Shown: one piece after another, positions 22,574 through 35,572 of the stretch
Layout: every line of letters begins with the position of its first letter
How positions within the stretch are numbered: position 1 is the first letter of the stretch
Source: Nemania diffusa
Lineage: Eukaryota > Ascomycota > Sordariomycetes > Xylariales > Xylariaceae
Direction: 5' to 3'
NCBI GenBank assembly: GCA_038501195.1
Contig: JBBPUQ010000009.1
Span: 2,604,001 to 2,668,000, forward strand
DNA: 64,000 bases
The notes under the pieces: generated by a model
Told to the model about the DNA's origin: nothing
Database searches by the model: none
What the model saw: only the letters and a program-made list of their open reading frames with translations
Translations under genes and position numbers: made by a program

Positions 22574-24134
22574 TCATCCAGATCCAACCGCTACTTCGAG
22601 TATTGACATAGCACTACCAAACGGCTGTGTTACCTTCACGAGACGAATATTCCCGTTCGCCGACTCAAGTAACCGCTGCCAATCGTCGAGGGACCTCTCC
22701 TTACTATTGAATGACTGCATCATAGTTAGATCTCTGACCCGAATGATGCGCTCCAACGAGACAGGGACATCTCCAGGGTGCGGCAAGACCGAGTCCATAA
22801 TAAGAAGTCGTGATCCTCGCTTCTCCATTGCCGGTATGATGTTGTTCAAGATCTTGATGGCTTCGTTGTCTGGCCAGTCGTGCAAGATCATCCGAAGAAG
22901 ATAGATGTCGGCATCTTTCACTGGTTGGGGCTGTGTGAAATCGTGCCCCTGGAATGCGATGCGCGACCTGATCTTACCCGGTAGGGATTTAGCGCTCTCA
23001 CTGCCGCGCTGAGCGTTCGCGTCGAGATCCTGCACTACGAAGTTAAGACGCGGATATGCTCTGGCTAGTGCAATTGCTGCACCACCAGTCGACCCTCCGA
23101 CCTGTTAGACGCAATTAGCAGTCACTCATTAAATGTGGTTTCGAGAAGAACCTCGCTTGCGCAGCTACTTACATCAACTACCTTGCTGTCGCCAAGGGTT
23201 TCCCAATCATAACCAGTGACCAGATGCTTAACATTAACGCCTTCGCTGCTCGTGACATTGCGCATATACGCAGCGAATCGGTTCACTTCCGCTTGATCTA
23301 GGGATAGATGGTCAAAGAATGGTAGCTCGGTTTCGAAAGCTACATTGTAAGCGGTCTCGTTTTTCTGCACAGTTTCAGGGCCCCAGCGCTTGTGGGCATC
23401 CACCATGGCCAGAGCGGTAGGTGCCGATTTGGTGCACATGAAAGTAGCCCACGCGTAGGCGTCGGGGTTTCGCGTGAGAAACGCTGACGTCGCCGAGTGG
23501 GCGAGCTGGCCGGGAACTGGCTCGCGAAATAGGCCGTTGGTCATGGCCATGCGAGTTATGCTCTTCAGACGCTGCTCTGAAACATTCGCAGTTGAAGCCA
23601 CTTTATCATACCCTATTGTCCCGTCAAGGGGCACGATATGGAAAATGTTGTAGTGGCAAAGCCACGACAGACACGAGAGGTATTGGAACTAGAAAACGTT
23701 AAAATACATTATCAACGAAGAGGAGAGGAAGTGGAATAGACAGTCAGGAATCTTACACCGGTAGCCAGATTAGGTAGATATTCTGTTGGTCCCAAAGCTA
23801 ATTGAAACACTAGTAGAAATGAGTAGTTAGAGACCATTACGGAGTATGGGAAACGGTGAAAGCGCGATAGAACGCGGCTGGAGCTGATTAGCAAGAAATT
23901 GGTTTCAAGGAACTCACTCTTTAGCGAAGCCTCTATTAGGTTTTGCCGAGCTTCGCGGATGTTCTGCGGCGAGTCCCTCGGAATGGTACTGCTAGGACCA
24001 TCTGCCTCGTGAGATGGTTGGGGGAAGCCCCCCGAATGCAGATACTGTGACACAAGAACAGCATTTCTAGTTATTTCGAAGCTGAGGTCCTCGAGTGGGA
24101 GGGGCGTATTTGACTGTTCCATTTCGTCCGTCAT
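22574..24134 (-). CDS. SAM-dependent O-methyltransferase
   Basis: Four exons: 24134-23918, 23809-23757, 23688-23173 and 23101-22574. The protein is 437 aa. The N-terminal dimerisation and winged-helix part (FQYLSCLSWLCHYNIF, LDGTIGYDKVA) is followed by the SAM-binding glycine motif VVDVGGSTGG (formed across the last junction), the acidic ribose contact FVVQDLD, and the catalytic-base region MILHDWPDNEA (His about 336). This is the fungal O-methyltransferase_2 family, which includes AflP/StcP-type polyketide methyltransferases. Expected role: methylation of a phenolic hydroxyl on the cluster product. The 53-nt second exon was found by phase and by the ALGPTEYLPNLA motif. Confidence 0.9.
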
Positions 24135-25299
24135 AGAGTCGAGCTTAGATGGTATAACGAGAAATGCTGTGTTGAGTGTCCCTTGGTAAGAACGTAGTTA
24201 CGATGAAATCTCAATAGACAAGTTATCCCACTCAATTGCAACTTCATCTCGGAAGTATATACATATTCAATGAACTATCCAAAACTATCCGTGTAGCTTC
24301 CGCCACCGGATTTGATGTTGCCCGACGATATGACCCGGACGGGGACCGACCTGGGAGGATCGGGTCAGCCAAAACTAGGGCTTAGCACGTGGATGATCCC
24401 GTTTCCCCATTTAGACTACATAGATCTTTTCGTTGTTAGATTTGATGCTATTTTCTATCGTAGGACCGCTATCCTTGCATATTGTTGCGAGCGCTATGGG
24501 CTCAAGGTCTCAAAAGCATGTCAACAGAGAGATTTCGTACTCGATAGCGGGAGATGGGTGGAATCGAGACGCTGTCGCTCTCCAAGGCTTACTCGAGACC
24601 AAACGTGTCAGCTGCGAGCTGGGGATCCTGCGGACGTCGTACATAGCGGCGAGATTGAAATCTTGACCTTTTCGGCGAGAATTGTTCTAGATCTAGATGA
24701 AGATTATAACCAGAAGTTTTCTACCTTATATCTCGTAAGAATGGAGCCTAAAATGCTTACGTACAGGGCGCGTATAAACAGCTGCAGCTGGTTATTACAG
24801 GGCCTTATAGTGAACTGAACTTGCGCTTAAGAGGCCTTAATCAGCTAGTCGCAGTACCTAATGTTCTGCGTAATTAGCGTTTTCACATCAAAACTGCTTT
24901 ATTTTCCTAGCAGTTACGTTAAAATCTAACAATAAAGAGTCAATTATAAATAATAAGAAACAAGGTATTTTTATTCACAAACATTTATTTATCAAATTTT
25001 TTTTCATTAATTCATTTTTATGGCTGTAGTGTCCGCAGCAGTAAGCCACTCCGCTGCGTCACTGTCCTAGTCAAAAGTTATCTACAGGCTTGGTTCTCGT
25101 AGCTTGTACTAGTAGGTCGTGGGCCTGTGACCGCAGCCGTCGCAACGATGCGTTGTGGTGATAATGACATTTTGAAATAGCTTCTAGTGAGGTAGTCGAG
25201 TGACAGTGAGTTTTGGTGTAAAAAGCCCCATTACGCGGGGCTTACCTTGACTAGGTACCTAACCTAAACTGCATCTAGACCCTACAACACTGCGGTCCA
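24135..25299. other. Intergenic region between OMT and the giant gene
   Basis: About 1.2 kb holding the OMT promoter and the 3' side of the DUF3638 gene. AT-rich around 24890-25020. A 168-codon frame at 24312-24818 lacks any motif and is not called. Confidence 0.4.
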
Positions 25300-28200
25300 T
25301 TATTCCTCAAAATCAGACCTTAGAAGTATTTTCCCATCTAGCATTTTACCTACATGTGTCTTGGAGATATCTTGGCCATTCCGCCGAATCTTCGATGTAA
25401 CCACCTTGAGGAATTGGACCGGGCTTTTGTCAAACTTGGACTTCCCATCGGTATCGCGCAAGATATATCCATCCGCGTCGACAACCTCACCTGGTTTAGT
25501 CTTGTCTGCTGCAAGGCCTAGGAAATCGCAAGTCTCCAGATAGTCTGCGTACGTGTCGAAATAGAGCTGCCCTGAGAAGAGATTCAACTGGATCCTGAAA
25601 GCGCGTGAGATCTTTGGTGGTGGGTGTCGAGTTGGGGTGTTGAAGAAGTCTAGCTGGTCGAATGATCGGTGACCCGTAAGACAACGTGGCTTGTAGAGAT
25701 GTAATATCACCTTGTCATATTTTCCCGACTGGAACTCTGGCATGAGATTCTCTGCCTCGAATGGGCTTATAATCATTAGAACCTCGACCACGTCACTCCC
25801 TTCAGCGCAACTCGAAAGAATCCACTGCACGGGACGCTGGTATGAATCCGAGACGTAACCAATATTAGAGGCAACCACTGTTTCAGCAAAGTCGTTCGTC
25901 ACAAAGAGCTTGCTGCCGCTACTGAGTTGTGATGGATTGAAATATTCAGCTGCACTCGTGCCGCTTAAGGAGTGAAACGCCGGCATATAGGCTGACGAAG
26001 TCAGTGTCAGGTTACCTGTCCTGGCAAAACTGGCTACATCAGGATGGAGGCTGTGATCAGCTGGCTGTGCAGGATCTGGTCGCTGGATCTCACGCTCCTG
26101 TTCAATTTCTGGCGATAGTTCGCGCTCCTGCTCCTCTTCCAACGTGCTCGAGTTGAAATTTAAGTGATCAAACTCGCTCCAGCGCTCCTCGATCTCGGCC
26201 ATCCTCTCAATTCCCGTGCCTAATATATCGGCCACTGATGTCGCTTTCTCAGGGCGGGGCCGGTATCTAGCCTCTATGGACTGGGCCTCGTTATCAAGAA
26301 ACTGCTTAGCTATGGCATGCGACATATCCGTGACTCCATTGGCCTGGGCCGACTTCCAGAGCTCTTCCTGGCGTAAGAAACGAGCGCCTTGCGCTGCCCA
26401 AAGCGGCATACTTCGCTCGGTCTCCGCGAAGGTCTCTGAGATAGTCCAATGCAAGATGTCTTGTACTCCTATGTCGGCGCCTGGAGATATAGCGCCGAGT
26501 CGTTGAATTTTGTCCCTGATTTCAGCGCCAACGCAGAAGACAACGGATTGCCCCCTTCCGAGTTTCCTCATTCGCATGCATGCTAATAGCAGTTAGTCTT
26601 TTTATCAAAGAGAGATGCGTATCTCAACTTTAAGCTTACCCTGCACCAATCTATCCTTCGTCAAGTTAGCACCAAGTGTAACAGCAGCTCTATAATCATT
26701 TGGTAATCTGAGGTCAATTCCTCGCGTGTGTGCTTGGTCTAGGAACACCAGACAGGTGTCGAGCCTAGCCGCATACGAAGAAGTCTGGAGGAGCTCCACG
26801 CTCCCCTGGCGATCGATGATACTCAGCTCGTCATCGTCGTTCACAAAAACCGTGGCTTGGATGCTAGTGTCCTTAGTCATTTGTAACCATTTCTGTGAGA
26901 TCTCCAAGTTATTGAGCTCTAGTATCTGAGCGCCAACATCGAGGATCACTCGTACAGGCCTTTCAAAGGTCACGACCGTGTCGAGGAAACGTTGGGCATC
27001 TGTGGCATCTGTGACATTAAGGGTATGTCGGTCAGGCAGTAGGAAAACTGAGTTCTCCGGTTGTAAGAGATGCTCTAAAACGAGTGCATTGGTATGTCTT
27101 TGCGATTCTAAATCCAGATGTTTCATATCTAACGGTAGGATTTTGCGGGAGTCATTAGTACCACTGAACCCGGTAGTATAATGAGATTTTTTCTTCCCCA
27201 GATCCCATCCAGAGGCTGAAAGCTTGAAAGGGAACTCTTTTATTTCCTTTGGGAATACCAAATGTCCTAGAAAATAATCGATGACACATTTCCCGTATTT
27301 GAGGTGTGGAAATACATGATTGATACACTGTGGGCGGTCTTTAAGGTTAATACCTTCTAGCTGGCGGAAAGACCCTGGCATGTCGACGATGTCTTTTACC
27401 CAAGCATCATATTCAATAGTCGCCTGATCTGACTCCATAAGATGACTAAATGCGATAAACAAATCTTCGTCTTCAAGACCGCCGTAGTAGTACGTCAAGC
27501 TCGTGAGGACTATGACTACGTCAGGGTGGCTGAATTCTGAGCGGGGAGTTGGATTATCCTTTGCTCGGTATGGTACTGCTAGCTGTGTCGATGGTATGCG
27601 ATTCGTAGCAAGTCCATAATCAACCCGCCACCGCTTCCGACCAAGCGTAAACGCAAGGACCCCTCCAGCCAGGATGCCGCGAAGGAGAAGAAGCAAAGGC
27701 TTGGTGTTCTCTGTCCAAAACGCCCCGTCGTCAGATTCTTCTACTGTGCTAATTTCATCGAGGGTTAGATTATACTGTGAGATATATCTAAACACGGCAT
27801 CTCTGACATGTACTTGTTGTCTGGCGATTGGGAACCCATCGAGGCCCTCGTCGCAGATACGTCTTGCAATCTTATTGACGAGAAGGTCGCCGGCGTCCCC
27901 CTTGAGGATACGTAATCTAGGGAACCTAGCCTGATCTTGAGGATCAATCTCTATAGACATCGGTAACTCCTCTGCTATATCGGCGGCTATAGAGCGAACC
28001 AAATCAAGCACCTGTTGCGTGCATGCCCAGCGGATGGGGCTGAGCTCAATAGACTGCTGGGATCCCATGGTATAGATGAGTTCAAACTTGGGGCTGAAAT
28101 TCTCGTCGCTCTCATCAACAATGTCTCTTGAATTCTTGTCCAAAAAGTCCTGAACGCGTACAAATGATTCGGCGATGTTATGCTTCTCGATTCCCTGGTC

Positions 28201-31200
28201 ACAATAACACTCGATCCCCATCAACTGGAAGGAAAGAAGGTGTTCTGGTTGCACCAACAGGATACCTCCGTTATTCTCACATTCTTTTAACATTTTTTCA
28301 ATGCTGGTAGCCAGTACTGTTGAGTTCAGTTTTAAAGCACGTGAAAACGGCATGTAGTAGACTCTCCTGTTCAACAGGCCGCCCATCTTTGAGATGAGCA
28401 TCTGTGCCATCTGTTTCGATTGTGGCTTCGCGACTATAACGCGCGCAAGTTGCGATCCGTTAGCTAATTCTGCAGCTACCATAGGCACGATTACCGAGCT
28501 TTTTCCTTCGCCCATATTTAACTGCAACACCGCATTGCAGTTGGATCGCGGATTTATCATCTCTAAGGCTATCCGCCCCTGCACATCACGGATCAAGATA
28601 CCGCTTTCCACCTCAAGAAGCAGCCACTCTGGGTGTTCAAGCGGATCCCACTTATTATGCCCAGTGTTGTTCAGCTCCCTGGAAAAATCGTCGTCACTAG
28701 TTAAACTAGCAGCTCTGAGGAGTCTCTCTGCCCTCTGTAAAGCGGCTAAAGCGAGGCCATAGCGAGTAATGCATACCCTCCAATCTGGAGAGAGTACTTT
28801 CCATGCCTTGTTACTCAGCTGCTGAAGCAGTAATAGTGGAGAAAGTCGTGGGCCATGCCAGAGCATACTAACTCTATTTCGGATTTCGGTCTCGAGACGG
28901 AGAAACAACTCATCTGCGTTCCTTTTGACCTTATTTAGGTGCTGGTGCAATACTGTGATGTGGTAGCTGCAATGCACGTTTAAGCCAGGCATGTTTTCTT
29001 GTTCTTGCAAAGATCGCATGCTTGCCTGTAGTTCCTCGATATAGGACACTTGGTAGCGAGACTGTGCATCCGTCTTTCTCAGGACGTCAAGAAGTCCTAC
29101 GAGACGGGAAGATTGCGCAGGGTTAAGTTCAGGGGACATCGTCGAAATCTTGGGCGCTGGCCATGCGAAAAGGTCCCGGATAGATACAAATGGGCGGATG
29201 CTTGAGTTCATGGCGGGATGCGTCAATGCAGCCATTTTAGGCTGGTTCATAATAAGCGGACTCTGACTAAAACAAGACAGTACCTTCTCAATGGCTTGCA
29301 GATACTCAAAGAGACATAGGTTAGCATACCACGCTTCAAACTGTTGCCCTACTGCCCATTTGATGTTGGCTAGCATGACGTAGTTGGATACCTTTTGGTC
29401 CACATTGCCTAACGCAGGTAAAGTTTCCCTTGGCCACAGCGTGAGGAGATATTTTGCGAGAGTGCAAATAGCGAAATTCTTGTTGTAGGCATATTGCTTA
29501 TCACGTCGGCTCCGAAAGGTATCTCTACTCTCTCCTTCGTTTGCTCGTAAATCTGCTTCAGGCGAGGAATAGATATCCACAGTACGGGAGCATATTGTGG
29601 CTTTGAGTAGTTCTAAAGTAGCCTTATACCCTTTAGATGGGTGGCACGATTGAAGCTTGGAAAATTCTATCTTTCTAAGCTCTTTAGCTGTGAAAAATAG
29701 CGCTAATACCTGTAGCAGCCCCATGTCCGCTTCTTTATGGGCGGCCAAGCCTGATAGCCATATCATTATATTGAACTTATTTGCCTCAGCAGACTCTGTC
29801 GACAGAACCTTGTGCAACGCTGGCCACAGAGACAACTGTAGCCCAGAGTTAGTCGTCTTTTCACTGTATCGCAGGTCTAATAGGCGGATATTGTTATTAG
29901 GTCCAAAGACCTCTGGCACATCCAACATGATACTCCAGAGTTTGTCGCCCTGTGGCGCAGCTGTATGAAGTGTTGTTCGTCCTTGATACACGATGCTTGA
30001 TAAAACATATGCATTAAGTCCGCGAGCTGACTCCTGATGGTGATCACGACTTTTATAAGTGTTATCGTAAATGGTGGTATGCTCCTCAGCGCCAAAACTT
30101 GAGGCCCAAAAGGTGGCCGTACGGACACGATCACGGCCCATCAGAAATTCATCCGTGTTGATATGGTCACATATATGAAGGCTCTTGCAGTCTAACCCCG
30201 GATAGAATAGGCTCATCTGACTAGCCTGTTCCAATATTTCACCAACAGCTTTATAGAATCCCCCATGGTGTGATAGGAAGCCGAGGTTTGATAGCCATGA
30301 TACAGTTTGCATGACTCTCTCATGGTTCGGATAGTATTGTCTCGTGGGACTTAGCTGTGCGATTAATATCAGAGTGTCGATATTTTGCGGGGACAAGCGA
30401 TCAAATGATCTGACGGCGGCTGAATTCAGCATAGACAGTGCTTGCTCTACTCCAGTTCTACGCGTGAGAGAGTCGGGTAGGCAGTAAGAAGTTAAAGCAT
30501 GCAAGTACGACAGAAAGAGCTTGCATTGTAAATTGCCGTTATCTGTCAAACGTCCGAGCACACTATCTTCACGTAGCGCATGTACTTTGATGATGGAGGT
30601 TTTCAAAATCGTAACTTGTATATGACCATTCGCAGGTGCCCAAGAAACCGGGCCTTCTGGCACAAGAACGAGGCGGAGGTTCTCGCTCCTCAAAATCAAC
30701 TTGTTGGCAAGGCCGGTTAGTGTTTTGAGGGACTGGTCGCTGTCAACTGACATTCCTGGAAATTCCCTCGACAGTAGACTCGACTCGCCAGTTGTGAGGA
30801 AGAATCCAAGCCGAAGCGCAGGCAGTTCCGCTTCGATACGAGGCATCTCCGAAGGTTGAAGAATTACATGTATGTTGGGTTTGTTAGCCAGTGGTAGTAG
30901 CACATTTGCAATAGCAGTCGCTGTTCTACTATTGGTGCCGAGGACAGTCCTGCCTTGGCTCTTGAGTGTCCAATGTTCGGCCGATTTGTACATAACCCAA
31001 GCAGACTCAGTCAAATCCCAAGGCGTCTCTCGTGGTCGAAATTCCAAGGTGCCGTTTGTACGATTATACCAATGCACAAACCCATTTATGAAATGATCTG
31101 GGAACTTTCCATGAAGCAGCCGACTTGGGATTGTCTCATAGTCCACTTTACAGCGAGATGCTTGAACGAGTAAGTCTGAGCCTCCGGATGAGGTCCCTTT

Positions 31201-34200
31201 CTTACCAAAGCGAACATTATAACTCTTGTATTGCCTCTTAACTGAGAATTCCATGGGAGTGGCAGACGTGGGCATGACTTCAACGGGAGTTCGTCCAAAT
31301 AAGACGTGCCACATTGGGTGCTCTTCGTACTCTCGTGGCGGACGACTCAACGGAACTCCGTTAACCAGGAGCTCGCCGCTTAGAAGATTATAGTGTACTT
31401 GGAACTGGGCTCCTTTATTGTCTGACGCTGTCTCACTGACTAGCCAGTGCGTAGAGACTACTTCCCAACTACGCCCGGGGCGGTATAATGACAAGCATTT
31501 CTGAACAGCGTCCGAAATGCCCGAGTGCGTGTTCGAGAGAATGGGGAGGCTACGATATAACAATCGATGGAATCGAAGATAAAGACAAGCGAGCATGAGG
31601 TCGCAAGCCGCATTGTACTCCGGATTTCCTTCTTGGATAATGATAGAGCACTGGATAAAGATTGAGGCATCGCTATCCGAGTTTAGAATATCGTGAAGAT
31701 GACGTACTTCAACATCAAAGCAGGATACGCAAATAAGAGCTACATCGACACTTTTCGATCTCAAGTATTCTCTGTCATCCTGTATAACGGCCTCGTGATA
31801 TTTACCTCTTAGGAGTTCAACCCAGGCAAAAGCTCCAGTACGCAGAGTGCCGAGGAATTTGATACAGCTCTGTTGTACTTTATTCGACGAAGTGAGCGAG
31901 AGCAAGCGCGCGGTGATGGCAGCGAACATGCCTAGAGCCTGAGAGGACTCCCAATTTTCTTTGATCCTATCCCAGGCCATCCTCAGGTTTATAAGTAGGC
32001 AGCAAGCAAAATCTTCATCATCTATGATGACGTGACTAGCTCGCAGCGAAGTACCACCACGTGGTCCTGACTGGTATAGACACTGAAGTACGAAGATTGC
32101 AGTCTCTTCCTTCTTGAAGCTAAGGGACGGGGCGGCTAACTGAATCAAGATGTTATGGAGCTGGATGCGATGACCGAGTGGCAGCATAGCCAGATCCCTT
32201 GCTTCTTCGACGCTCATGTGTGTCGGAGTCTCAGATGGATCTGCAAGAGCTGTATTCGAGCCAGGGCCATCGGGAGAAGTAGCAGGACGGTATAGGTATC
32301 TTTGTAGAGTCTTTGATTGCATAGGGAGATGGTATGTGCACATCCGAAGGACCTTTTCTGTAGGCTCCAAAGGCTCGACGAATTGCCCTGCCACGGAGTC
32401 GAAGTATTGGTAGTTTAACCCGTTATTGACACAAACACTACTCTCTGTAGCAGTAGAGACAAGTTGTACCTTCCGATGTGTGACTACTTGGGCTTTATCT
32501 TCAGATAGAAGCCCAATGTGCGATGAACGACATGGTCCACCAGGAAGATTCGGGTCATCGGCCAAAATATACTCGTCGCGTGGTGAGCTCTTTACTGAGT
32601 ACTGCATTCCTACGACATCTCTCATCAGATAGAATCTTGTCTGACGCCACCATTGAAGATATGGAGGGATTATTTTCTCAAAAACTACTGATTTTGCTTT
32701 CGTAATGTTTTTGGGAAGTGGCCACTCGTGGATACAGATCTTGAGACTTGTTGCCTCTCTCTCATATCTGCACTTTGTGCAGTTCGATTTGTGCCTTGAA
32801 TCGTAGAAATCCTTGATGAAATCAACCAAGACATCCTCGTACTCGCATGAAATCCGATTGGAGAGTGCGACGAGATCGTAGTATTTATTTTTTAGATCGC
32901 GTAACTCTGCTTGCTTCTTTACTCTCTTCGTTTCAGCATCCGCCATGACCTCCTGATACATTTTTTGCATCTCTTCACAGGAGCCAAAGTATTGTACTGG
33001 GAAGCAGTACGGGTTTTCTAGGTCGTAGAATAGTTCATTAGATGTGAACTGGGCTTTGGAACGCTGAACCAAATATTGTTCAACGCGGCAGAGCCTCTCC
33101 ATTTGAGACACGAATGGGAGAACGAGGTTCTGGAGGATGGCCAATGGGACTTCGGGGTCGTATTCTTTAAGCAAGGGACATGAATAGGAAGCCATTTCGT
33201 CGCAAGCAACCCATAGCTCGAAAATCGTAAGTAGCATGACCGAATGTGCTTCTGGATTGTCGCCATAATAGCGCTTAGCTAAGCTGTGATATGTCTCCAT
33301 GAGCGAGCCAAGTTCGCTGCACGCGGTAGGCTGATTATTTTGCGCCCATTTTCGGCAGTGAAGTGCAACCCAAGTCTCAAAGGTTTCAAGGTTGGCAATG
33401 GCGTTGCTCTTGCTGTCATTTGTAAAATCTTGCGGGAGTCGAGGTAAATCTTGAGGCGTGAAAATCATTAGCGTTGAGGGAGGCTGGAAAGCGCCCAAAT
33501 TTTTCTGTTGCTGCCGGGAGGCTATCCATTTGATATGATCGTCTAATTCAGGGATAGAAACATGGCAGTCTTCGGCAAAGTTGAGGTTTGATAGTTGCGT
33601 CACATCGATTTTCAAAGAATTTCGTTCCTGAATAGTGGACCAGCGTTCGGAAAGTTCAGCATGAGCGCTCTGCATCGCTTCTTGAACATAGATGATCACC
33701 CCATTGCTGATATCTGGCCTTATTTTAAGCAATCGTCTAGCTAACTTGGCGCTCATCGAGAAGAGAACTTCGCTTGGGAGGGAGTGTTTGGTGGCCAGGG
33801 TCAAGGTATTGGACAAAACAAACAAGATAGCCTCCTTATATACGGTGTGTGATCTCGCTAACGACGTCTCCCTATTGAAGCCAAGCTGTAGGGCTACCCG
33901 AACAAGTAGCCACGACGGTGAACGACGCCACGGAGAGCGAGCATGAGCCAAAAGAACGTCATCACGCATGTTCTTCACAATGATAGGACAACTCACAGGC
34001 CCGCCAATTGATCTGAGAAATCCAATGAACAACTCAGACACCATTCCGGGGTGATTAGTATCGCGATCTTCGTAAAGAACGCTGCCGGCCTTCGTCACCT
34101 TTGGCTGCATTGACTCAATAGGGTACTTGCTCATTTCTGCAAGAGTGTGAGCTATTGTTTCTTGGAACTGACGGTTCTGGAAGTCGGAATCGTGAAGGGC

Positions 34201-34685
34201 TACTGCGACTCCTGGAAATGAGCGCTTGAGTCTGCCTTTCGTTGCCATTATCGATTCATTTGTAGGCGAAATTTCGAAAACTTTGAATAAGACGCGGTCA
34301 GGGTTTTTGGTGATAAGCACGCCCGCATTTTGCTCGCGAGTATAGAGAGGTATAGCAGCTTCTATCATCTATTAGTGCACATCTCAATCATATCGAGATA
34401 CTTACTCTCGGTGAGCTGTGTGAGTAATCTGAGGACTGTATTCTCATCCAGGGAACCATCCATTGCTGAGTGGGCCTGTTCCATATTACGCATCGTAGAT
34501 ATAGCTACGTCGGCTTGTTCGTGATACGCAGATTCAGTACAACTCTTCCACGCGACTAACCCGCTTATCGTAATGGACAACAAGTACGCCTCGCGTCGAG
34601 CATCGTAGTCATCTACCTGCGGTAGTTTGGGTGGCAGGAAGAGATGATTGAAAACATATAGTAACAGGTCAGAATCCGTAGCCAT
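25300..34685 (-). CDS. Giant DUF3638/DUF3645 protein with SF2/SecA-like ATPase motifs
   Basis: Three exons: 34685-34406, 34361-26640 and 26582-25300, with introns of 44 and 57 nt. The protein is 3094 aa and starts MATDSDLLLYVFNHLFLPPKLPQ. The length and sequence match the fungal giant proteins carrying DUF3638 and DUF3645. In the C-terminal third I see what look like motor-ATPase motifs in order: LQLNMGEGKSSVIVPM (Walker A-like, about residue 2045), VIVAKPQSKQMAQML, LLVQPEHLLSF, DIVDESDE (Walker B-like, about 2178), DQAHTRGIDLRLP (motif V-like, about 2639) and ACMRMRKLGRGQS (motif VI-like, about 2670). A 400-residue charged C-terminal domain follows. A DUF3645-type segment (AVPYRAKDNP..RSEFSHPDV) lies between. 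The frame is intact across 9.3 kb, so the gene is under selection. The biological role is unknown. It lies inside the metabolite region but may be an unrelated resident gene. Confidence 0.88.
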
Positions 34686-35563
34686 TTCGAGACTGAGTTG
34701 TCTTGTTGTGTTTAAAAGGAGATAGATATGATAAGGCGAGCACAGAATTGATTTTTTAGACGGAACCACAGGCTTTTCTGCCTCTCAGGTTTAGATCTCA
34801 ACTGCAGGACTGGACTCGTTATTTCACAGAAAAGGGGAAGCGAAGTAGACAAATGAAGCTACAAACGAAAAAGGGCAAACATGAGAGACCTGCAGTTATC
34901 AGGGGGTGTAGAAAGGCAGCCAGGCACACTCCCGCTCCGAATATCCACGCTATGTTATAATTACTAGGCTCTGCCCGTTTGTTGCTGCCCTGTCGGGCCG
35001 CCATCATGAGCACCTTAGGCTTCCTTTTTTAGGTAGCAAAGTCCTACACTCTTTCAGCCTTCCATGCAGTTATGTGCTTCAGACCGCAAAAGCAAGATAC
35101 ACAAGCACTTAGATAGAGGCTTGGTCACTGTACCAATAGATTGACATCCTGCAAGGTGCCGGGAAGCTGCATAAATGATCGGCTAGGGAGAGTGATAGAA
35201 TTGCAACAAAGAGGAGGGGTGATGCGTCATGATGGCTTGCAGCTCTGGTATGGAAGCCTCCAGTGCGGGAAGTTCTTAGGTTGAAAATGGAAGCCCATAG
35301 GTACACAACATTGCCGCTTGGTCTTGCGGTGCTGGGTGATGAAGCCACTTGAGCAATGAATGCATGTTGCCGCGTATGGCCGTGTGACTAGGCGCAACTT
35401 CTTCTTTTCATACAGTGTCATAGCGATGATAAGGTCACGTGGATTAATTAAATATGTTTTATTCTCCAACAGGTTAGATAGCCTGCGCGCACCAGCCTCC
35501 AGCTAGCCCTGTAAGGAGGTTTGTCGCGCTTTGTACTTCACGCAAGGACCTCCCCCGAAATAA
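34686..35563. other. Promoter side of the giant gene
   Basis: About 880 bp with the DUF3638 promoter. One doubtful small frame (35227-35469) is listed separately. Confidence 0.4.
35227..35469 (-). CDS. Doubtful small ORF with paired cysteines
   Basis: An 80-codon frame with basic composition and cysteine pairs (TCIHC and QCC) around a Lys/Arg-rich segment. It resembles a fragment of a larger zinc-binding or regulatory protein. There is no partner exon and no recognised family, so it may be a gene remnant beside the transposon block or simply chance. Confidence 0.2.
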   Translation of the reverse strand: MENKTYLINPRDLIIAMTLYEKKKLRLVTRPYAATCIHCSSGFITQHRKTKRQCCVPMGFHFQPKNFPHWRLPYQSCKPS

Positions 35564-35572
35564 GTATGTCTC

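Noticed and set aside
24312..24818. 168-codon plus-strand frame between the OMT and the giant gene
   Set aside because: Composition and lack of motifs fit a chance frame, and it overlaps another frame in a different phase.
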